From Cymbomonas tetramitiformis (Eukaryota > Chlorophyta > Pyramimonadophyceae > Pyramimonadales > Pyramimonadaceae): a DNA stretch of 32,342 nucleotides. The notes beneath the pieces are model-generated. The model did not search any database. It was not told the DNA's origin and was given only the letters and a program-made list of their open reading frames with translations. The translations under genes were made by a program, and so were the position numbers. The stretch spans positions 1 through 32,342 of the forward strand of contig LGRX02010091.1 of assembly GCA_001247695.2 (NCBI GenBank), read 5' to 3'. Shown here piece after piece: positions 1-10,520 of this stretch (the first letter of the stretch is position 1; each line of letters begins with the position of its first letter).

Positions 1-95
1 TGTATGACACTGCGGTGCTGTGACGAGTGCTCGTGTTGTGTATGACACTGCGGTGGTGTGATGATGAGTGCTCGTTATATGTATGACAATGGAGT
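1..95. repeat. Short tandem repeat, about 2.5 units of 38-41 bp
   Basis: The unit starts TGTATGACACTGCGGTG and includes GAGTGCTCGT. It begins at 1, at 39 and, partially, at 80. It lies just upstream of the first recognisable exon of the surface-protein gene, so it is probably intronic. The downstream introns of the same gene carry other minisatellites. Confidence 0.75.
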
Positions 96-153
96 ATCCC
101 CTGCCGAGACCTGTCAGAAATTTCCTAGGGCGACCATCTTGTCACCTCCCTGA

Positions 154-492
154 ACCCCAACTGATGTCTTTCTGCGCATGCGAGGGACGGACAGATGCCC
201 TCTCCCCGCAAACCTGTGCGGGGCTCCACTGACGGTGCTGGGCGGGCCGGAGCAGGGTATAATGTTCCTCACGGTAACCAGCGTGGAGATATCGCATTCC
301 AGCATTGTTAACAACACGGTCAACACCACCTGGTTGAGTGACAAGAACCCGGATCTTGGCTACTTCTCCAAGTCGATGGGCATACGGCTGAAGGATACCA
401 AGGGCAGTGGCGGGGGTGTCATGGTGGACAATAGCCTGGTCATTCTCAGGGGGGTGTTGTTGCAGTCAAATTATGCCGAGAAAAGTGGCGGG
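154..492 (+). CDS. Exon with beta-helix repeats (first visible)
   Basis: The frame is closed upstream by TGA at 151-153, so the exon starts after it; the acceptor is uncertain (an AG at 193-194 is one candidate). Motifs such as IMFLTVTSVEISHSSIVNNT and GGGVMVDNSLVILRG show short beta strands separated by Asn and Gly turns, typical of parallel beta-helix coils. The donor is probably the GTGAGG at 493. The phase with the next exon (a run of eight G after the AG at 1164-1165) does not fit simply, so the exact junction is unsure. The open frame runs on to 945, but beyond 492 it only translates the minisatellite. Confidence 0.6.
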
Positions 493-3400
493 GTGAGGAC
501 CCACCCATCCTGGTTCACGTTGACTTGCGCCCGACTCGGCACATTGCATCGACAGTTCACGTTGACTTGCGCCCGACTCGACACATTGCATCGACGGTTC
601 ACGTTGACTTGCGCCCCGACTCGGCACATTGCATCGACGGTTCACGTTGACTTGCGCCCGACTCGGCACATTGCATCGACGGTGCACGTTGACTTGCGCC
701 CGACTCGGCACATTGCATCGACAGTTCACGTCGACTTGCGCCCGACTCGGCACATTGTATACGCCAGATCTGTCGTGGCCAAACCTTTGATAGCCGCGGC
801 TGTGCTCTCAACCACGCCGGTGTTCACTGCGCACGGTTTATTGGCGTGGGGCATGAGGTGCATACTGCTTTGCCTTCAACACAAGTCGGATGCTTGTTCA
901 TGGATCTGGCACGGGAGGCTGCCCGGGACTGAAGCAGCTGGCTAGGGTTCAAGAGGGCGGCTGGGAGTAGTGAGGCGGATTAGGATCGAGGCCGTATGCG
1001 AACGAGGAGGCCAGTTGATGTCGGGGTGGTCGAAGAGAGGGGGGCGGAGGGATTGGAGGACCTGACTTCCGGAGAGCTACGGGTGTGGGCAGGCGCTGGG
1101 CTCTGACTACGGGGATCTACAACTCGAAGATGTTCATCTACGGTTGAACTGGAGCTCTGGCTCAGGGGGGGGGCTCGGCCTTAGCGTCACTCTGCTGCTG
1201 CTGTCAAACTTGGTGCTCATCGACCAGAACTATGCGTACAGCCATGGTGGCGCTATGGCGTGTGTGCGGGGCAACATCATCAGCCGGGGCGACACGCAGA
1301 TTACTTCAAATGCAGTACTCGACAGCGGGGGAGGCTTCTACCTCTTCGGCTGCACCCTCGAGACGGACGAACGTCGTGCGAATCTCAGCGTCGTTGACAA
1401 TAAAGTGCGTTAGACCGGGGGATGGGCTCTCTCGGATTATTGGCAACTGTGCTTCCGGGGGGGATTTTAAGGCCGTTTAGGGTTTTGCACATGCGACGGT
1501 GTAGGGCTTTGTAGGGTTATGGCCACTTACTTCCTGGCGGAGGGATTTTAGGGTTTCGAGGTCAGTCATGCGAAATAGTGTTAGGGGGGCAAATGCGAAT
1601 GAGTTCCCCCCAACATACTGTGTGAGTCTGTTCAATAGAATAATTCGAAAATGAATGTGGGTATTTATATGTTTGAAAATCAATTTTATCTCGTTTGTCA
1701 TATAGTGTGGTATGGACATCATCAGAAGTCGTGACACATATCTGCATGTCCAAAAAGTTTGTCATGGCTATAACGTTCCCATCAAATGTCACATCATTAG
1801 GTGTTAAGTTGTCACCTGTTATTGGACAGACTCACACCGTATTTCTGGTGGAACTAATTCGCATTTATCGTATTTGTTCACTGAATAGGGTTTGGGGGGA
1901 GAACGTGCAGGATGCTAGATTGGGTTTGAATAGGGTTTGGGGGAGAACTTGCAGGTCGCTGAATAGGGTTTGAATAGGGTTTGGGGGAGAACCTGCAGGA
2001 CGTGGATTAGGGTTTGGGGGAGAACCTGCAGGTCGCTGGATAGGGATTGGGAACCTCGGGTCTGCGCGTTGGTGCCGCTAATGTCTCCGCATTGTATGGC
2101 AGATCCTGCGGATGACAGGTGGCGTTGATGGACGTGTGTGTGCGCGATGGCCAGGCGGGGGAACACGGTGGGGCGGCAATGCTGCAGGCCGGCTCACAAC
2201 TGTGGCTACCCTCCGGCGGGCTGCTGGAGATGAATGAGTGCGGGGACTCGGGCGGCGCACTCTATCTCGACAAGGGCTGCCATGCTTGGCTGGTGAATGT
2301 CGCCCTGCGACTGAACTCGGCAGGGGAGAGGGGGGGTGCTGGGGTGTCTGCGGGGACAATGAACATCTCCTCAAGCAGCTTCGTGGGAAATAGGGCGAGC
2401 CGGGGGGCGGCCCTGGGCCTGCATCTCGAGCAGGGCGTCCTGTTGTATCACTCGGATACATACACCAAGCCCTCACAGACTGTCATCAGCGATACTGTGT
2501 TCGATGGCAACGCGGCGTCCGGTGACGGGGCGGTGCTCCACGTCATGTTGCCTTCAATGGACCACGTCGCCTGGCCCATACTGGAAAATCTCTCTATTGT
2601 TGACAACGTGGCGCTAGGCGGAGCAAAGGTAGACACACTTGCCTGGCAGCGAGTGAGGCACTCTGATGGGAGAGAGAGGCTGTGTCATATGAAAGCAAGT
2701 GCGCCAATCGGAAGGAGAGAGAGCGTCGGTTTGTCATATGGCAGCGAGTGGGCCCTTTTGATGGGGGGGAGGCTGTGTCATGCGGCAGCAAGTGGGCCCA
2801 TTTGATGGGGGAGAGGCTGTGTCATGCGGCAGCGAGTGGGCCGTTTGATGGGGGAGAGGCTGTGGCATGCGCATGGGCCTTTTTGATGGGAGAGGGCTGT
2901 GTGGGTCCTTTGATGGGGAGAGGGGGCATGCGGCAGCGCCGCTTTGATCGGGGGGGCTGCCTGCGCAGCGAGTGGGCCGTTTTGATGGGGGAGAGGCTGT
3001 GCCATGCAACAGCGAGTGGGCCCATTTGACTCACACCACGGATACTTCGATACTTTCTAGGGTTTCCGTGTTCTATTCTGGCAGTTGAGCTTTTCCAAGT
3101 CCTCACCTCCCTTCCCTTCCCTCCCCTCCTTCAGGTATTGTTTTGGGAAGTGGATGACGGGCCGCCGAATGCAAGCTTCCCCCCAGAGTTCCCCTGCTTC
3201 AGTTGCTTGGTGCTGAACAACAGCGCGGCGTACTCTACGGAGAAAGGTTATGCTACGCCGGGGCAGAGCCTCCAGGTGCGGGCTCCTTCGCCAGGGCATG
3301 AGGAAACGAGTGGGGCCACACCGAGGGTGCCTCTGGAGGTGCGCCTAGTGGACACCTATGGCCTTCTGGTCTCCCCTCAGAGCACGGGCGTGTTGTCAGC

Positions 3401-6400
3401 GGAGCTAAGCAGCGAGGACAGCGAGTGCGATCTTTCTGGAACGACGCGCAAGCCATTCTTAGCCGGGGCGGTCACCTTCGACAACCTGATTCTGTCTGGG
3501 CCGCCGGGATCGCGGTGCCACCTGCGGTTCTCGTCGTACTTGGATGGGCAGTTGCTTTCGGCCAACCACGCAGTGCAGCTGCGTTTCTGCGTGGCGGGGG
3601 AGGAGCTGCATGAGACTGGGTTCGTCTGCATCACCTGTCCTCCTGAGTATCTCTCCTTTGACAACGCCTCGGCGTGCACCGCCTGCCCCGACGGCGCAGA
3701 CGCAAACGAGACCGTGCTCTGCCCTGGCGGCGCGGTGTACGTCGTGCCCCCAGGGGTGTATGTTGCCTCGGGAGCCGCGGAGTGCGGTACCGGTCCCGGC
3801 GCTGCCAGCTGCCTCCTGGAGCGGGTGGAAGTGTGCGACACGGAGGATGCGTGTGACATGGATGGGGGGCGCCGCGAGGGGCGCAGTGCAGCGGACGCGA
3901 GGCTCCTCGAGCTTTGCGACACCGAGCGGTACGGAGGGGGCGTGCTTTGCGGGGGCACGGACCCTCTAGTATGCAGCGAGAGCCATTACCTGACCCCCCT
4001 GAAGGAGTGCGTGCCGTGCCCGTCGGAGGCGGAGTTGATACTCAGCATCTCGCTGGCGGCGGCGGCGGTGGCAGTGATAGCGGTTGTGATCGTCAAGGCT
4101 TTCGTCGGGGCGGCAGTTCCGGACCCTCAATCCTCAGTGAGCAACGCGATCCTGGGCCGCAAGGCCAATGCTGCCACGAGTACTCTTCTGGCGTACGCTC
4201 AGGTGCCAGCATGCCCTCTGGCCATATGCCTTTTGGGCGCATCCGAGGCGAGGGGGGGAGATGCTGCTTGCAAGATGCGATGGCGACTCGAGGCGATGCG
4301 CTTCTGTGCAGTACATGCTGTGCCCAGCAGGAAACTCGGACGCGGCCTGATTTTCAATCTTAATCTCGGTGGGTTAGTCAGTACATTGCAGTGAGAATCA
4401 CGCCGATGATTTGCTGCTCGGCCCGCGCCATGTGACATTGACGAACCGCTGGAGGTGCGCCGCCATCGATGAGTGTGCTGAGCTCTTGCGCGTGCTGAGC
4501 TCCTGTGCAGGTCATTGGACAGCTGTCGAGCGTGTACGGCAGCCTGTCCCTGCCGTTATTCGAGCGCGTTACGTCGATCTTCAGCGTGTTCAACATAGAC
4601 CTGGAGACTCTGTTCAATCTGAAGTGCTTCCTGTACCGCTTTGGTGGAGCAGCTTCGCAGGGGACGAACCATTTCTGGGTGGCGCACTATTATTCGATGG
4701 CGAAGCCCTGGATCGTGCTCGGCTTATCCTTCGTGGGATTCCTCGTCAGCTGGGGGCCCCGTGAAGGGGGGGGTTGGGGGTGGTGGCATTTTCGTGTGGC
4801 ACCCGTGGCACGGGAGTCGGGTGGAGGAAGCCACAAGGCGCGGGCGCGAGCGGTGGGGCATAGAGAGAATTCGAGTGCTCGCGTGGCCCAGATGGCGAAC
4901 CAGCAGGTGATGCGCGCACAGGAGCGGCTGCGGCTGCTGTGCACCTGCCTCACGGTGGGGTTGTTCATCGCCACGTTCTTACACACGTCCGTCAGCACTG
5001 CGTGCTTCATGGTGACTACCCACCCCCTCTACCTCCATATGCACGGGAATCAAACACGAGGCCGCCTGCCGTTCCGGGGAGCCACCGGGAAAAGGGTCGG
5101 GCGGAGACTCGCAGGTGTTTAACTGCGAGAAGCATTACCTGGACAACCTGGCGGTGCAGCAATGGCTCGTGCAGTCGCGCAACGTGGAGTGCAAGGGGCC
5201 GGCGTGGTTGGCGGCGGCGACGGTGTCAGCGCTCAACATCGCGCTCTTTGTCTTCGGCTATCCGTGCGGGCTGTACGTGTTCATGCGCCACATGCGGCGC
5301 TATAAGAAGGTCCGGATGACGAGCGAGGACGCTAAGGTCCATCACCACAAGATCTTGACGCGGGAGTGGATCCCCGCAAGCGTGAGCACGCTGCAGATTC
5401 TGCAGGAGGAAAGGACACGGAGGAATTCGAACCAATTCCTCCTGCCCGAGGACCAAGCCCGCGCCGCGACCGCCTCGGAGGGCTCCTGCGAGCTCTACAT
5501 TCATGAGGCAAGCTTGTCGTTCGAGCCCGTGGATTCTTACATAGGGGGAGATTCTCCAGAAGCTCAACGCGGATTGCAGCAAGGCGTCTACAGGCACGTG
5601 CTGCTAGAGGGGGAAAGGATTTATGTGGAAGTGCTGCAGAAGGAATCCATGGTCGACGGCGGGGTGATGGAGTCCGTGGCGGTGACGCGCCTTCACGAGC
5701 CGCACATTCAGATCGCGCTCGGCCAGTTCTGGATGCCCTTCGAAGATTCGCTGTATGTGTTTTCCCACCCGCCCCTGTCCGCCTGCAAAGCCATGCGCTG
5801 CGGCGCTGCTGCCCCCGCCTGAGCCCTGAAGATCTGCGGCCTTACTTTGATTCAGGACTGCATGGGGGTAGTTCCCGACTGCGGGGTTTGCTTGGCGGAC
5901 TTCCAGGTACTTCTGGCAGTGCTGGGAAATCGCCCGCTGCGCTTTGATGACGGGAGGCGTCATCCTCGTGAATGTGCGCCGCTGCCATACGATGCGAACC
6001 CCTCTTGAGCTCGCTGAGTCTCACTGTGCAGCACATTAGTGTGCGGAGTTTTTTGCCGGGACCCTGGCAAGCCTTCCGCAGAAACCAATTTGGCGCCGGC
6101 CAGGAAGATGGCCTGATGGCCATTCATCTGTGGAAATGAATGGAGGTCGCTTTTAGTGAATGCGCAACGGAGTTGATCTGAACTATTCAAGGCAGCATCG
6201 CCCTGAACTAAGTAGCGTGTCTCGGACGAGCCAGGATTGTATGATCGTATGACCAAGTCCGCTGCAGCCATTCACCATCTGCGACTCAGCGCCGAGCTCC
6301 CCGCGGTCGATTAGAGACCGCGACTTTTCTCTTCCTCAGATTCCGGCTAGCCGAGGAGAGGGAAACCGGGCCTGCCACCCAGTGGGAAGCCGTGTCCAGT

Positions 6401-7768
6401 TAGAAGAGATCCCGTGCTGCTCCAGCCAGAGAAGTGGCTCGTGCGAGGCTGCAAGAGGTTTCTGGAGCGTAGCTCGTATGCTCGAAAAGCAACCGTGGAC
6501 CAGGGGGCTTCCCGCATGCTCCGCCCCACAACGCTGATACATACGGATTTTTGGCTCACGCACAGCAAGCAAGGCTGCCATTGATTGAGGGAGAAACGCT
6601 ATATTGTACTCACCGTGTGTCTCAGGGCATGGCGTGAGACTGGCAATCCAAGTTGCCAAGTACTGGTTGCATCCGCCTCGCTGATGTGTAGAAAGTGCTG
6701 TTCAAGTGTGTTCACACGGGATCCACTGCTGCCGAGACGTATTCCCACGTTGACTGTGGGTATCCGGAGCCCTTTGCCTGAGCAAGCTGAGGCTGACCTG
6801 ATCAGGCGCTCCTCTGCAACAGATGATCACAGGTTCCGAAGAAGTAGCAGCAATCTATGCCACCCTGCTGGCCGTTTTCGCACTGGTACGAACTTATACC
6901 CGGGCTCAATTTCCACTGTGTCGCGATGTTTACTCTCTTGGTTTGTTTGCACGATTTGCCCAGTGGGCGTGATTGTGTCTCGCGCCAGATTTTCCTATTG
7001 ATAGGTTCTGTCACATCCGTCTAGCTTGAACTGCTTAGAGCACCGGCCTTGTGGTGGCCTGCCGTGGAATTTCTGATGGTTCAGGCGGATCAGCCGGCGT
7101 GGGGGGGGCAAAAGTTGGTATGATTTCGAAGGTGTGCTAGATATACTGTCTATGTTAGTAAGTTATGCACTTGATTATGTGCTTACTTATCCAATGTAAT
7201 GAAGAGACTGAATATCCTGATCAGGCACATGCTCGGCGTAACCTTATCATTTTAGTGCACTCCAGAAAAACAAAGACGGGCGAGCGTTCCTCAGTCACTT
7301 ACTTAGGATATTCCATATATTTCTCGCATGCTCGTTATAAGCTGTGGCACGGTGAAAACTGATTAATGGCGTAGCTGTGATATTTCACAGGTGCTACACA
7401 AACACTACAGTCCATATTGTGACGATGCGATCGACAAACTGCAACTCATGGTGCTTGCATCACAGTTTTTTACTCAGATGGGCATCATCACTACATATAT
7501 GATGGAAAACAACACCACTGAGCAATTTGTCACTTTCTTCCTCCTCTTCCTTCAAGTGATTGTCATGAGCTACGGAGTCAAACACATCCTTCCTCTTTAT
7601 TCGAAGATATTTATGGCGCTCTGGCATCTTCATGGCATGTTTATTATTAGATTGTTAGGGTTACATCGATTTCGACGTTCCAAGAAAGTAGAAAATGTCA
7701 ATGATGAAGTTGCCACCGACGGAGGAGACGAACAGAACGAGATAGCGGAAGAGGCTATGCAAACTTAG
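154..7768 (+). CDS. Large membrane protein: beta-helix repeats, Cys-rich stalk, polytopic C-terminus (multi-exon, 5' end outside window)
   Basis: The gene is built from exons at about 154-492, 1166-1404, 2119-2628, 3135-4202, 4511-4760, 4892-5011, 5115-5756, 6833-6885 and 7391-7768. Most junctions have GT-AG signals and phase 0. The first three exons contain pectin-lyase/Pmp-like repeats (GGG or GGA followed by a hydrophobic strand and N-x-A). The fourth has a cysteine-rich growth-factor-receptor-like region and a transmembrane segment near 4040-4110. Later exons add further hydrophobic segments and charged loops. This layout is known from large algal and protist surface proteins with a C-terminal TRP-like membrane region. 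A role as a surface receptor or channel is inference. The start codon is left of the window. At least one exon between 5757 and 6832 is unresolved, so the copy may be imperfect. Confidence 0.72.
513..766. repeat. Intronic minisatellite, six copies of 42 bp
   Basis: Copies start at 514, 556, 598, 641, 683 and 725 (TTCAC marks each start; one spacing is 43 because of an extra C). The unit includes GTTGACTTGCGCCCGACTCG and CACATTGCATCGAC. Because 42 is divisible by three, the array is open in several frames and produces false repeated proteins on both strands. It lies in the intron between about 493 and 1165. Confidence 0.9.
1166..1404 (+). CDS. Exon with beta-helix repeats (second visible)
   Basis: The acceptor CTCAG precedes a run of eight G, and the frame reads GGLGLSVTLLLLSNLVLIDQ, then NYAYSHGGAM and DSGGGFYLFGC. 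These are the GG-hydrophobic and N-x-A features of Pmp/pectin-lyase repeats. The donor is AAA^GTGCGT, with the exon ending at 1404 in phase 0. It joins the next exon in phase, giving VVDNK followed by VALMDV, which restores the repeat pattern also seen at 2600 (VDNVALGGA). Confidence 0.7.
1405..2118 (+). other. Intron with a degenerate GGGTTTGGGGGAGAAC tandem repeat
   Basis: The intron has a GTGCGT donor and a GATGACAG acceptor. At about 1885-2050 it carries four units built on TAGGGTTTGGGGGAGAAC(C/T)TGCAGG, alternating with GTCGCTG or ACGTGGAT. Isolated TTTAGGG words near 1478, 1515 and 1550 look like plant-type telomere repeats but do not form an array. I see no exon in the stretch. Confidence 0.6.
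2119..2628 (+). CDS. Exon with beta-helix repeats (third visible)
   Basis: It reads in phase 0 from GTGGCGTTGATG after the acceptor at 2117-2118 and ends before the donor GTAGAC at 2629. It shows regular coils: EHGGAAMLQAGSQLWLPSGG, DSGGALYLDKGCHAWLVNV, then NISSSSFVGNRASRGAALGL and ISDTVFDGNAASGDGAVLHV. The recurrent S-x-F-x-G-N-x-A pattern is the hallmark of Pmp-like beta-helix repeats. The open frame beyond 2628 enters another minisatellite and is not coding. Confidence 0.75.
2640..3030. repeat. Intronic minisatellite, about nine degenerate units of roughly 40-45 bp
   Basis: The unit is built from GATGGGGGAGAGGCTGTGTC followed by ATGCGGCAGCGAGTGGGCC. It fills the intron from 2629 to 3134 up to the pyrimidine-rich acceptor (CTTCCCTTCCCTCCCCTCCTTCAG). 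It differs in sequence from the 42-bp array in the earlier intron. The long overlapping frames here on both strands are artefacts of the repeat. Confidence 0.85.
3135..4202 (+). CDS. Exon: extracellular domain, Cys-rich stalk and first clear membrane segment
   Basis: The exon runs in phase 0 from the acceptor TTCAG (3134) to the donor CAG^GTGCCAGC (4203). The first 150 residues resemble a beta-sandwich ectodomain (VPLEVRLVDTYGLLVSPQST, then LILSGPPGSRCHLRFSSYLD). Next comes a cysteine-rich block (CITCPPEYLSFDNASACTAC, CDTEDACDMDGG, CVPCPSEAEL) like the growth-factor-receptor or ephrin-receptor-like modules next to membranes. A hydrophobic span LILSISLAAAAVAVIAVVIV follows. The last residues (STLLAYAQ) lead into the next exon (VIGQLSSVYGS). 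This order of beta-helix, Cys-rich stalk and membrane segment supports a type of large algal surface receptor. Confidence 0.78.
4511..4760 (+). CDS. Exon: membrane-domain segment
   Basis: The acceptor TCCTGTGCAG ends at 4510, and the exon begins VIGQLSSVYGSLSLPLFERV, in phase with the previous exon. It contains FNIDLETLFNLKCFLYRFGG and a strong hydrophobic span, WIVLGLSFVGFLVSW. The donor is probably GTGAAG at 4761, but the phase (1) does not match the acceptor I prefer for the next exon, so one of these boundaries is uncertain. Confidence 0.65.
4892..5011 (+). CDS. Exon: membrane-domain segment
   Basis: This short exon comes after CCCAG at 4887-4891 and before the donor ATG^GTGACT at 5012. 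The reading is MANQQVMRAQERLRLLCTCL, followed by a hydrophobic span TVGLFIATFLHTSVSTACFM. It ends in phase 0, which fits the next exon exactly. Confidence 0.6.
5115..5756 (+). CDS. Exon: membrane segment and cytoplasmic region
   Basis: The acceptor ACTCGCAG ends at 5114. The exon starts VFNCEKHYLDNLAVQQWLVQ, has a membrane span WLAAATVSALNIALFVFGYP, then a basic loop (RHMRRYKKVR) and a long soluble stretch. The open frame continues to a stop at 5820-5822. A GTGTTT donor at 5757 after DSLY is my best guess, because homologous proteins continue into another membrane segment at this point. If there is no splice here, the protein ends at 5822 and the downstream exons belong to a separate or decayed piece. 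Confidence 0.6.
5757..6832 (+). other. Unresolved interval of the surface-protein gene
   Basis: About 1.1 kb between recognisable exons. It is moderately GC-rich, with many short frames on both strands but none with the hydrophobic pattern expected. A pyrimidine-rich acceptor (TTTTCTCTTCCTCAG near 6325-6339) is visible without a convincing exon behind it. Since the exon at 6833 needs a phase-1 partner, at least one exon should lie here, or the gene is damaged. Confidence 0.4.
6833..6885 (+). CDS. Small exon: membrane segment
   Basis: The acceptor GATGATCACAG ends at 6832 and the donor CTG^GTACGA begins at 6886. The 53-nt exon gives SEEVAAIYATLLAVFAL after a split codon. It ends in phase 0 and joins VLHKHYSPYCDDAIDKLQ of the last exon. 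A hydrophobic segment followed by PY and an Asp-rich loop is the pattern expected in this membrane-domain family. The small size makes the call tentative. Confidence 0.45.
7391..7768 (+). CDS. Last exon: two membrane segments and acidic tail
   Basis: The acceptor GATATTTCACAG ends at 7390, and the frame reads VLHKHYSPYCDDAIDKLQLM in phase 0. Hydrophobic spans are VLASQFFTQMGIITTYMM and FVTFFLLFLQVIVMSYGV, followed by LYSKIFMALWHLHGMFIIRL. The C-terminus is acidic and presumably cytoplasmic (DEVATDGGDEQNEIAEEAM). It stops at TAG 7766-7768. The exon is more AT-rich than the upstream ones, in keeping with the AT-rich DNA that begins here. Confidence 0.65.
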   Translation: MLHKHYSPYCDDAIDKLQLMVLASQFFTQMGIITTYMMENNTTEQFVTFFLLFLQVIVMSYGVKHILPLYSKIFMALWHLHGMFIIRLLGLHRFRRSKKVENVNDEVATDGGDEQNEIAEEAMQT

Positions 7769-9270
7769 CCATGCCAGTCTACACGTTGCCACATATTGGT
7801 AAATAGCGCGGCCGACCTTTTGAAATATCTATAACATGCATATTGGTGGCTCAGAACACGCAATGCCACAAATGGAATCCAGCTCATCTAGCTTATGGGC
7901 ATATCTAAACATAGTTGTACATATTTTCTTTCATTAACTATAAGGAGTCACCCAAATTTTGGGAATGCGTTATTTATTTTTAATTTCAGGAATAGGTGCG
8001 AACATCGCATCATCGATGGACTCGGTGTGTTGTGACTTAAATTTATGTGAAACCGAAATTGACGAGCAGTAATTTGTACGAGCTTAGATCCCGTTTTTGG
8101 AATTTACAGTTGGCAACATGAATCAAGCTCGCACTTAAATAAGTACGGTTGTATCGCGTGCAACAGTTGTCGCATGAGTGGCATCGTCTGGCATGCTGCA
8201 TTGGTGCAATGTTGACTTGCAAATGGCGTAAAGACCGACATGCCGACTGACGGTATGTCATTTTTACTGTGGCATTATAACTTGCAACGTGTGTACCTTG
8301 CCTACTTACGTTATGGCATGCTGATCGCTACCGCAGGGAGAATGACGATTTTGCAGTTTTGCAAATGGTCGGTGCATACTTGTAGATTAAGGGATATCTC
8401 AACCTAGTTTGGGGTTGTTTGTTCAAAAAGTGTTTTGAGTTACGTTATCGAATGATTTGAAATAGACGCAATGCAGAGTTTAGAATCATTGAGTGATTAT
8501 GGATTGGGCGGGATCGCTAGGATCGACCGGGTGGGAAGTCACGTTAGAGCTTTTGAACGCTAGGTTTGTTTTTGAAAGTTCGTCTTGTTAACGTCCCGAA
8601 TTCCATAATTACTATCGACTGATGGTGATCGATTTCAACTAAGAAGGTTTGTTAAAAACCCCGGCTCAAGAGTAAGAAGCTAGACGGAAACGTTTGGAAT
8701 TGGCAAAACATTTAGAGGAGCAGCACGCCAAGGGTGGGTCGTATCGAGATCGAGATGGTGGTATTCGCGCGTGGGGCACTCCCGCCCACGCGCGTGTGAT
8801 GGTGGTATCGGAAATAACGATACCAATGGACGGTAACTAGGATTTTCCTAAAGAAAAGTATTAAGGTCTAGGCGGGGGGTTGGAAACCCCGCCCCGACGT
8901 GCAAACGAAATATCGAGGTCATCTGGGAGGAGTACCGAACCCCTACTACCGAAAGTCGGAGTTCGCGCGCGGGGATGCCCCCAAGGAGCAAAGCGTGGGC
9001 AGCTTTATATAAGATTGCTCTAACGGCTTCAAATTAAGGGCATACTAGATTTTCCATTGATATACGGCATGATATGTTGTCATGTCATTGACCAGCACTC
9101 ATGGCATGCGGCAACTATTGGTGCCATGGTTATGGTGCATGTCCACAAATGCCCCCGTGCGAATAGCTGTTCCGCGGAATTTCCTTAAGTATGGGGATGG
9201 TGGGTCACATATACTGAGGTGTGCACATATGTTGAAGTGTGAGCGATAACAAGGTGTCACGACATCTGCA
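7769..9270. other. AT-rich intergenic stretch with two GC hairpins
   Basis: I see no gene. Two strong GC hairpins stand out: 8766-8794 (10-bp stem CGCGCGTGGG/CCCACGCGCG, 9-nt loop) and 8871-8893 (7-bp stem GGCGGGG/CCCCGCC). Their surroundings (8700-9000) are richer in GC than the flanks. Possible explanations are a decayed element or an unrecognised structured RNA. Confidence 0.4.
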
Positions 9271-9630
9271 TAGTACCATTGTATAACTTAGGCGAAATCC
9301 GAGTTCTTCATGGTGCGGTTTATGGATCGGGTCCCCGCGAGGTAGCATGATCGGAAACCAATTTCGACTATGCCCATTCCGATAGTGACACGCCATTTCA
9401 TAGGACAGAGGTATATAGGGCGCCTCAACATGTGTAAAGGCTCCACCAGGGACCTCTGTTGCCGGCGCGAGCATATTCTGGCACGCTATATGCTCATATA
9501 TGCAACATAATCACATATGCAGATGTGATTATGTATGTAGCTATTATCATATATATACATGCAGCTGTTAACATAGCCGCGGTTTCTTCGAAAATTCAGA
9601 TTGTGTAGTACCATTGTATAACTTAGGCGA
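9271..9630. repeat. 25-bp direct repeat 335 bp apart
   Basis: TAGTACCATTGTATAACTTA followed by GGCGAA occurs at 9271 and again at 9606. The DNA between includes a run of TATA/CATATG-rich words (9480-9560). The pair could bracket a small insertion or be a remnant of dispersed repeats. No coding potential is seen. Confidence 0.6.
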
Positions 9631-9732
9631 AGAATCGTAATGGATACCTAGAAACCTTGAAAACATAATTCCTGGAAGACAGCATCAGTACCAACAGTAT
9701 AGCTCCTCGTCATTCGAGGTGTTAAGGAATAG

Positions 9733-9905
9733 TGATGTGCATTACAAGTTGCATTGTAGCTTTATAAAGCCACGACGATAGAAGATTAGGCGATGCTTTC
9801 CCATTTGCGCCAAAAGAAATGAGGCAATTCGCATTAGTATAACGCAATGCACTCATGTTTTAGTACAATTTTCGAGCTCGTGTTCGAATATCAGTTTTGC
9901 ATCAG
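9733..9905 (+). repeat. Dispersed repeat, copy 1
   Basis: It starts GATGTGCATTAC and shares an ordered series of blocks with 11628-11765: a GCTTTATAAAGCCA-like block, ATTAGGCGATGCTTTCC, then GTTTTAG..CA(A/T)TTTTCGAG and TCAG(T/C)TTTGCA. The copies are strongly diverged, so this is an old interspersed element of unknown class. Confidence 0.55.
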
Positions 9906-9944
9906 AGCGCTGTGTTCTCTGTTGAGCCTGACTCTCCCCTCCCG

Positions 9945-10520
9945 ACGTGGAAGATACGGCTGACAGCGGATCTGTGCCTGCGGAGCGGGCGGCGTGCGCA
10001 TCGAGGGCGACGATCGGCTGCGGGGTGCCACCATGGCCGCGCGTGTCTCGGCACGTCACCTTGCAAGCGTTGACAGTGGCGGTCCTGTGCTCCTGCACTC
10101 TCGGGATTGGTGCAGCGGTGTGCTGCAGGGCGTGACCGGATGCCATTCCTCCGCGCCACGTGCAACGTCACCAGGCGCGTCAGGGATTCTACTGGCCCAT
10201 GCCGGTGTTCCCGCCGCCTCAAGGGTTCTTGGACCCTGCTCCCCCTTCCCCTGATTACTCTCCAGGGACTTCGGAGGTGCGAGGCGGAGGCCTCAGTCGA
10301 GACCGACAGCTACTTCAACAACTCCGCGGACCCCATCACGTGCAACGGGCGCGTCTGCTTTACCCGGCGATCGAGACACTCATCAGCCCCAGACACCCTG
10401 TCGCACGGTTTGCAGGTGCTCACGGCGGCTGGTGCTCTACTTCGATGGTGGTGAACCCTCTGCGGCGGATGACTCTTGATTTCTCTCAAGGCTCCACGAA
10501 TGCTGGAGCAGCGGCTTAAT
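9945..10520 (+). other. GC-rich island, possible exon or gene remnant
   Basis: This is a sharp GC-rich block in AT-rich surroundings, open in more than one frame on both strands. One frame gives DSYFNNSADPITCNGRVCF after a possible acceptor (CTCTCCAG near 10265), which could be a secreted-protein exon. Another gives a proline-rich stretch FPPPQGFLDPAPPSPDYS. I recognise no family and cannot decide strand or frame. Confidence 0.25.

Noticed and set aside
513..766. Repeat array resembling a CRISPR or a repeat protein
   Set aside because: The units are directly tandem with no spacers, lie between splice sites, and are open in several frames only because 42 is divisible by three.
1478..2050. Interstitial telomere (TTTAGGG) array
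   Set aside because: Only isolated TTTAGGG words; the array at 1885-2050 has a different, longer unit.
2678..3109. Overlapping open frames on both strands
   Set aside because: They translate the intronic minisatellite between a good donor (2629) and acceptor (3134).
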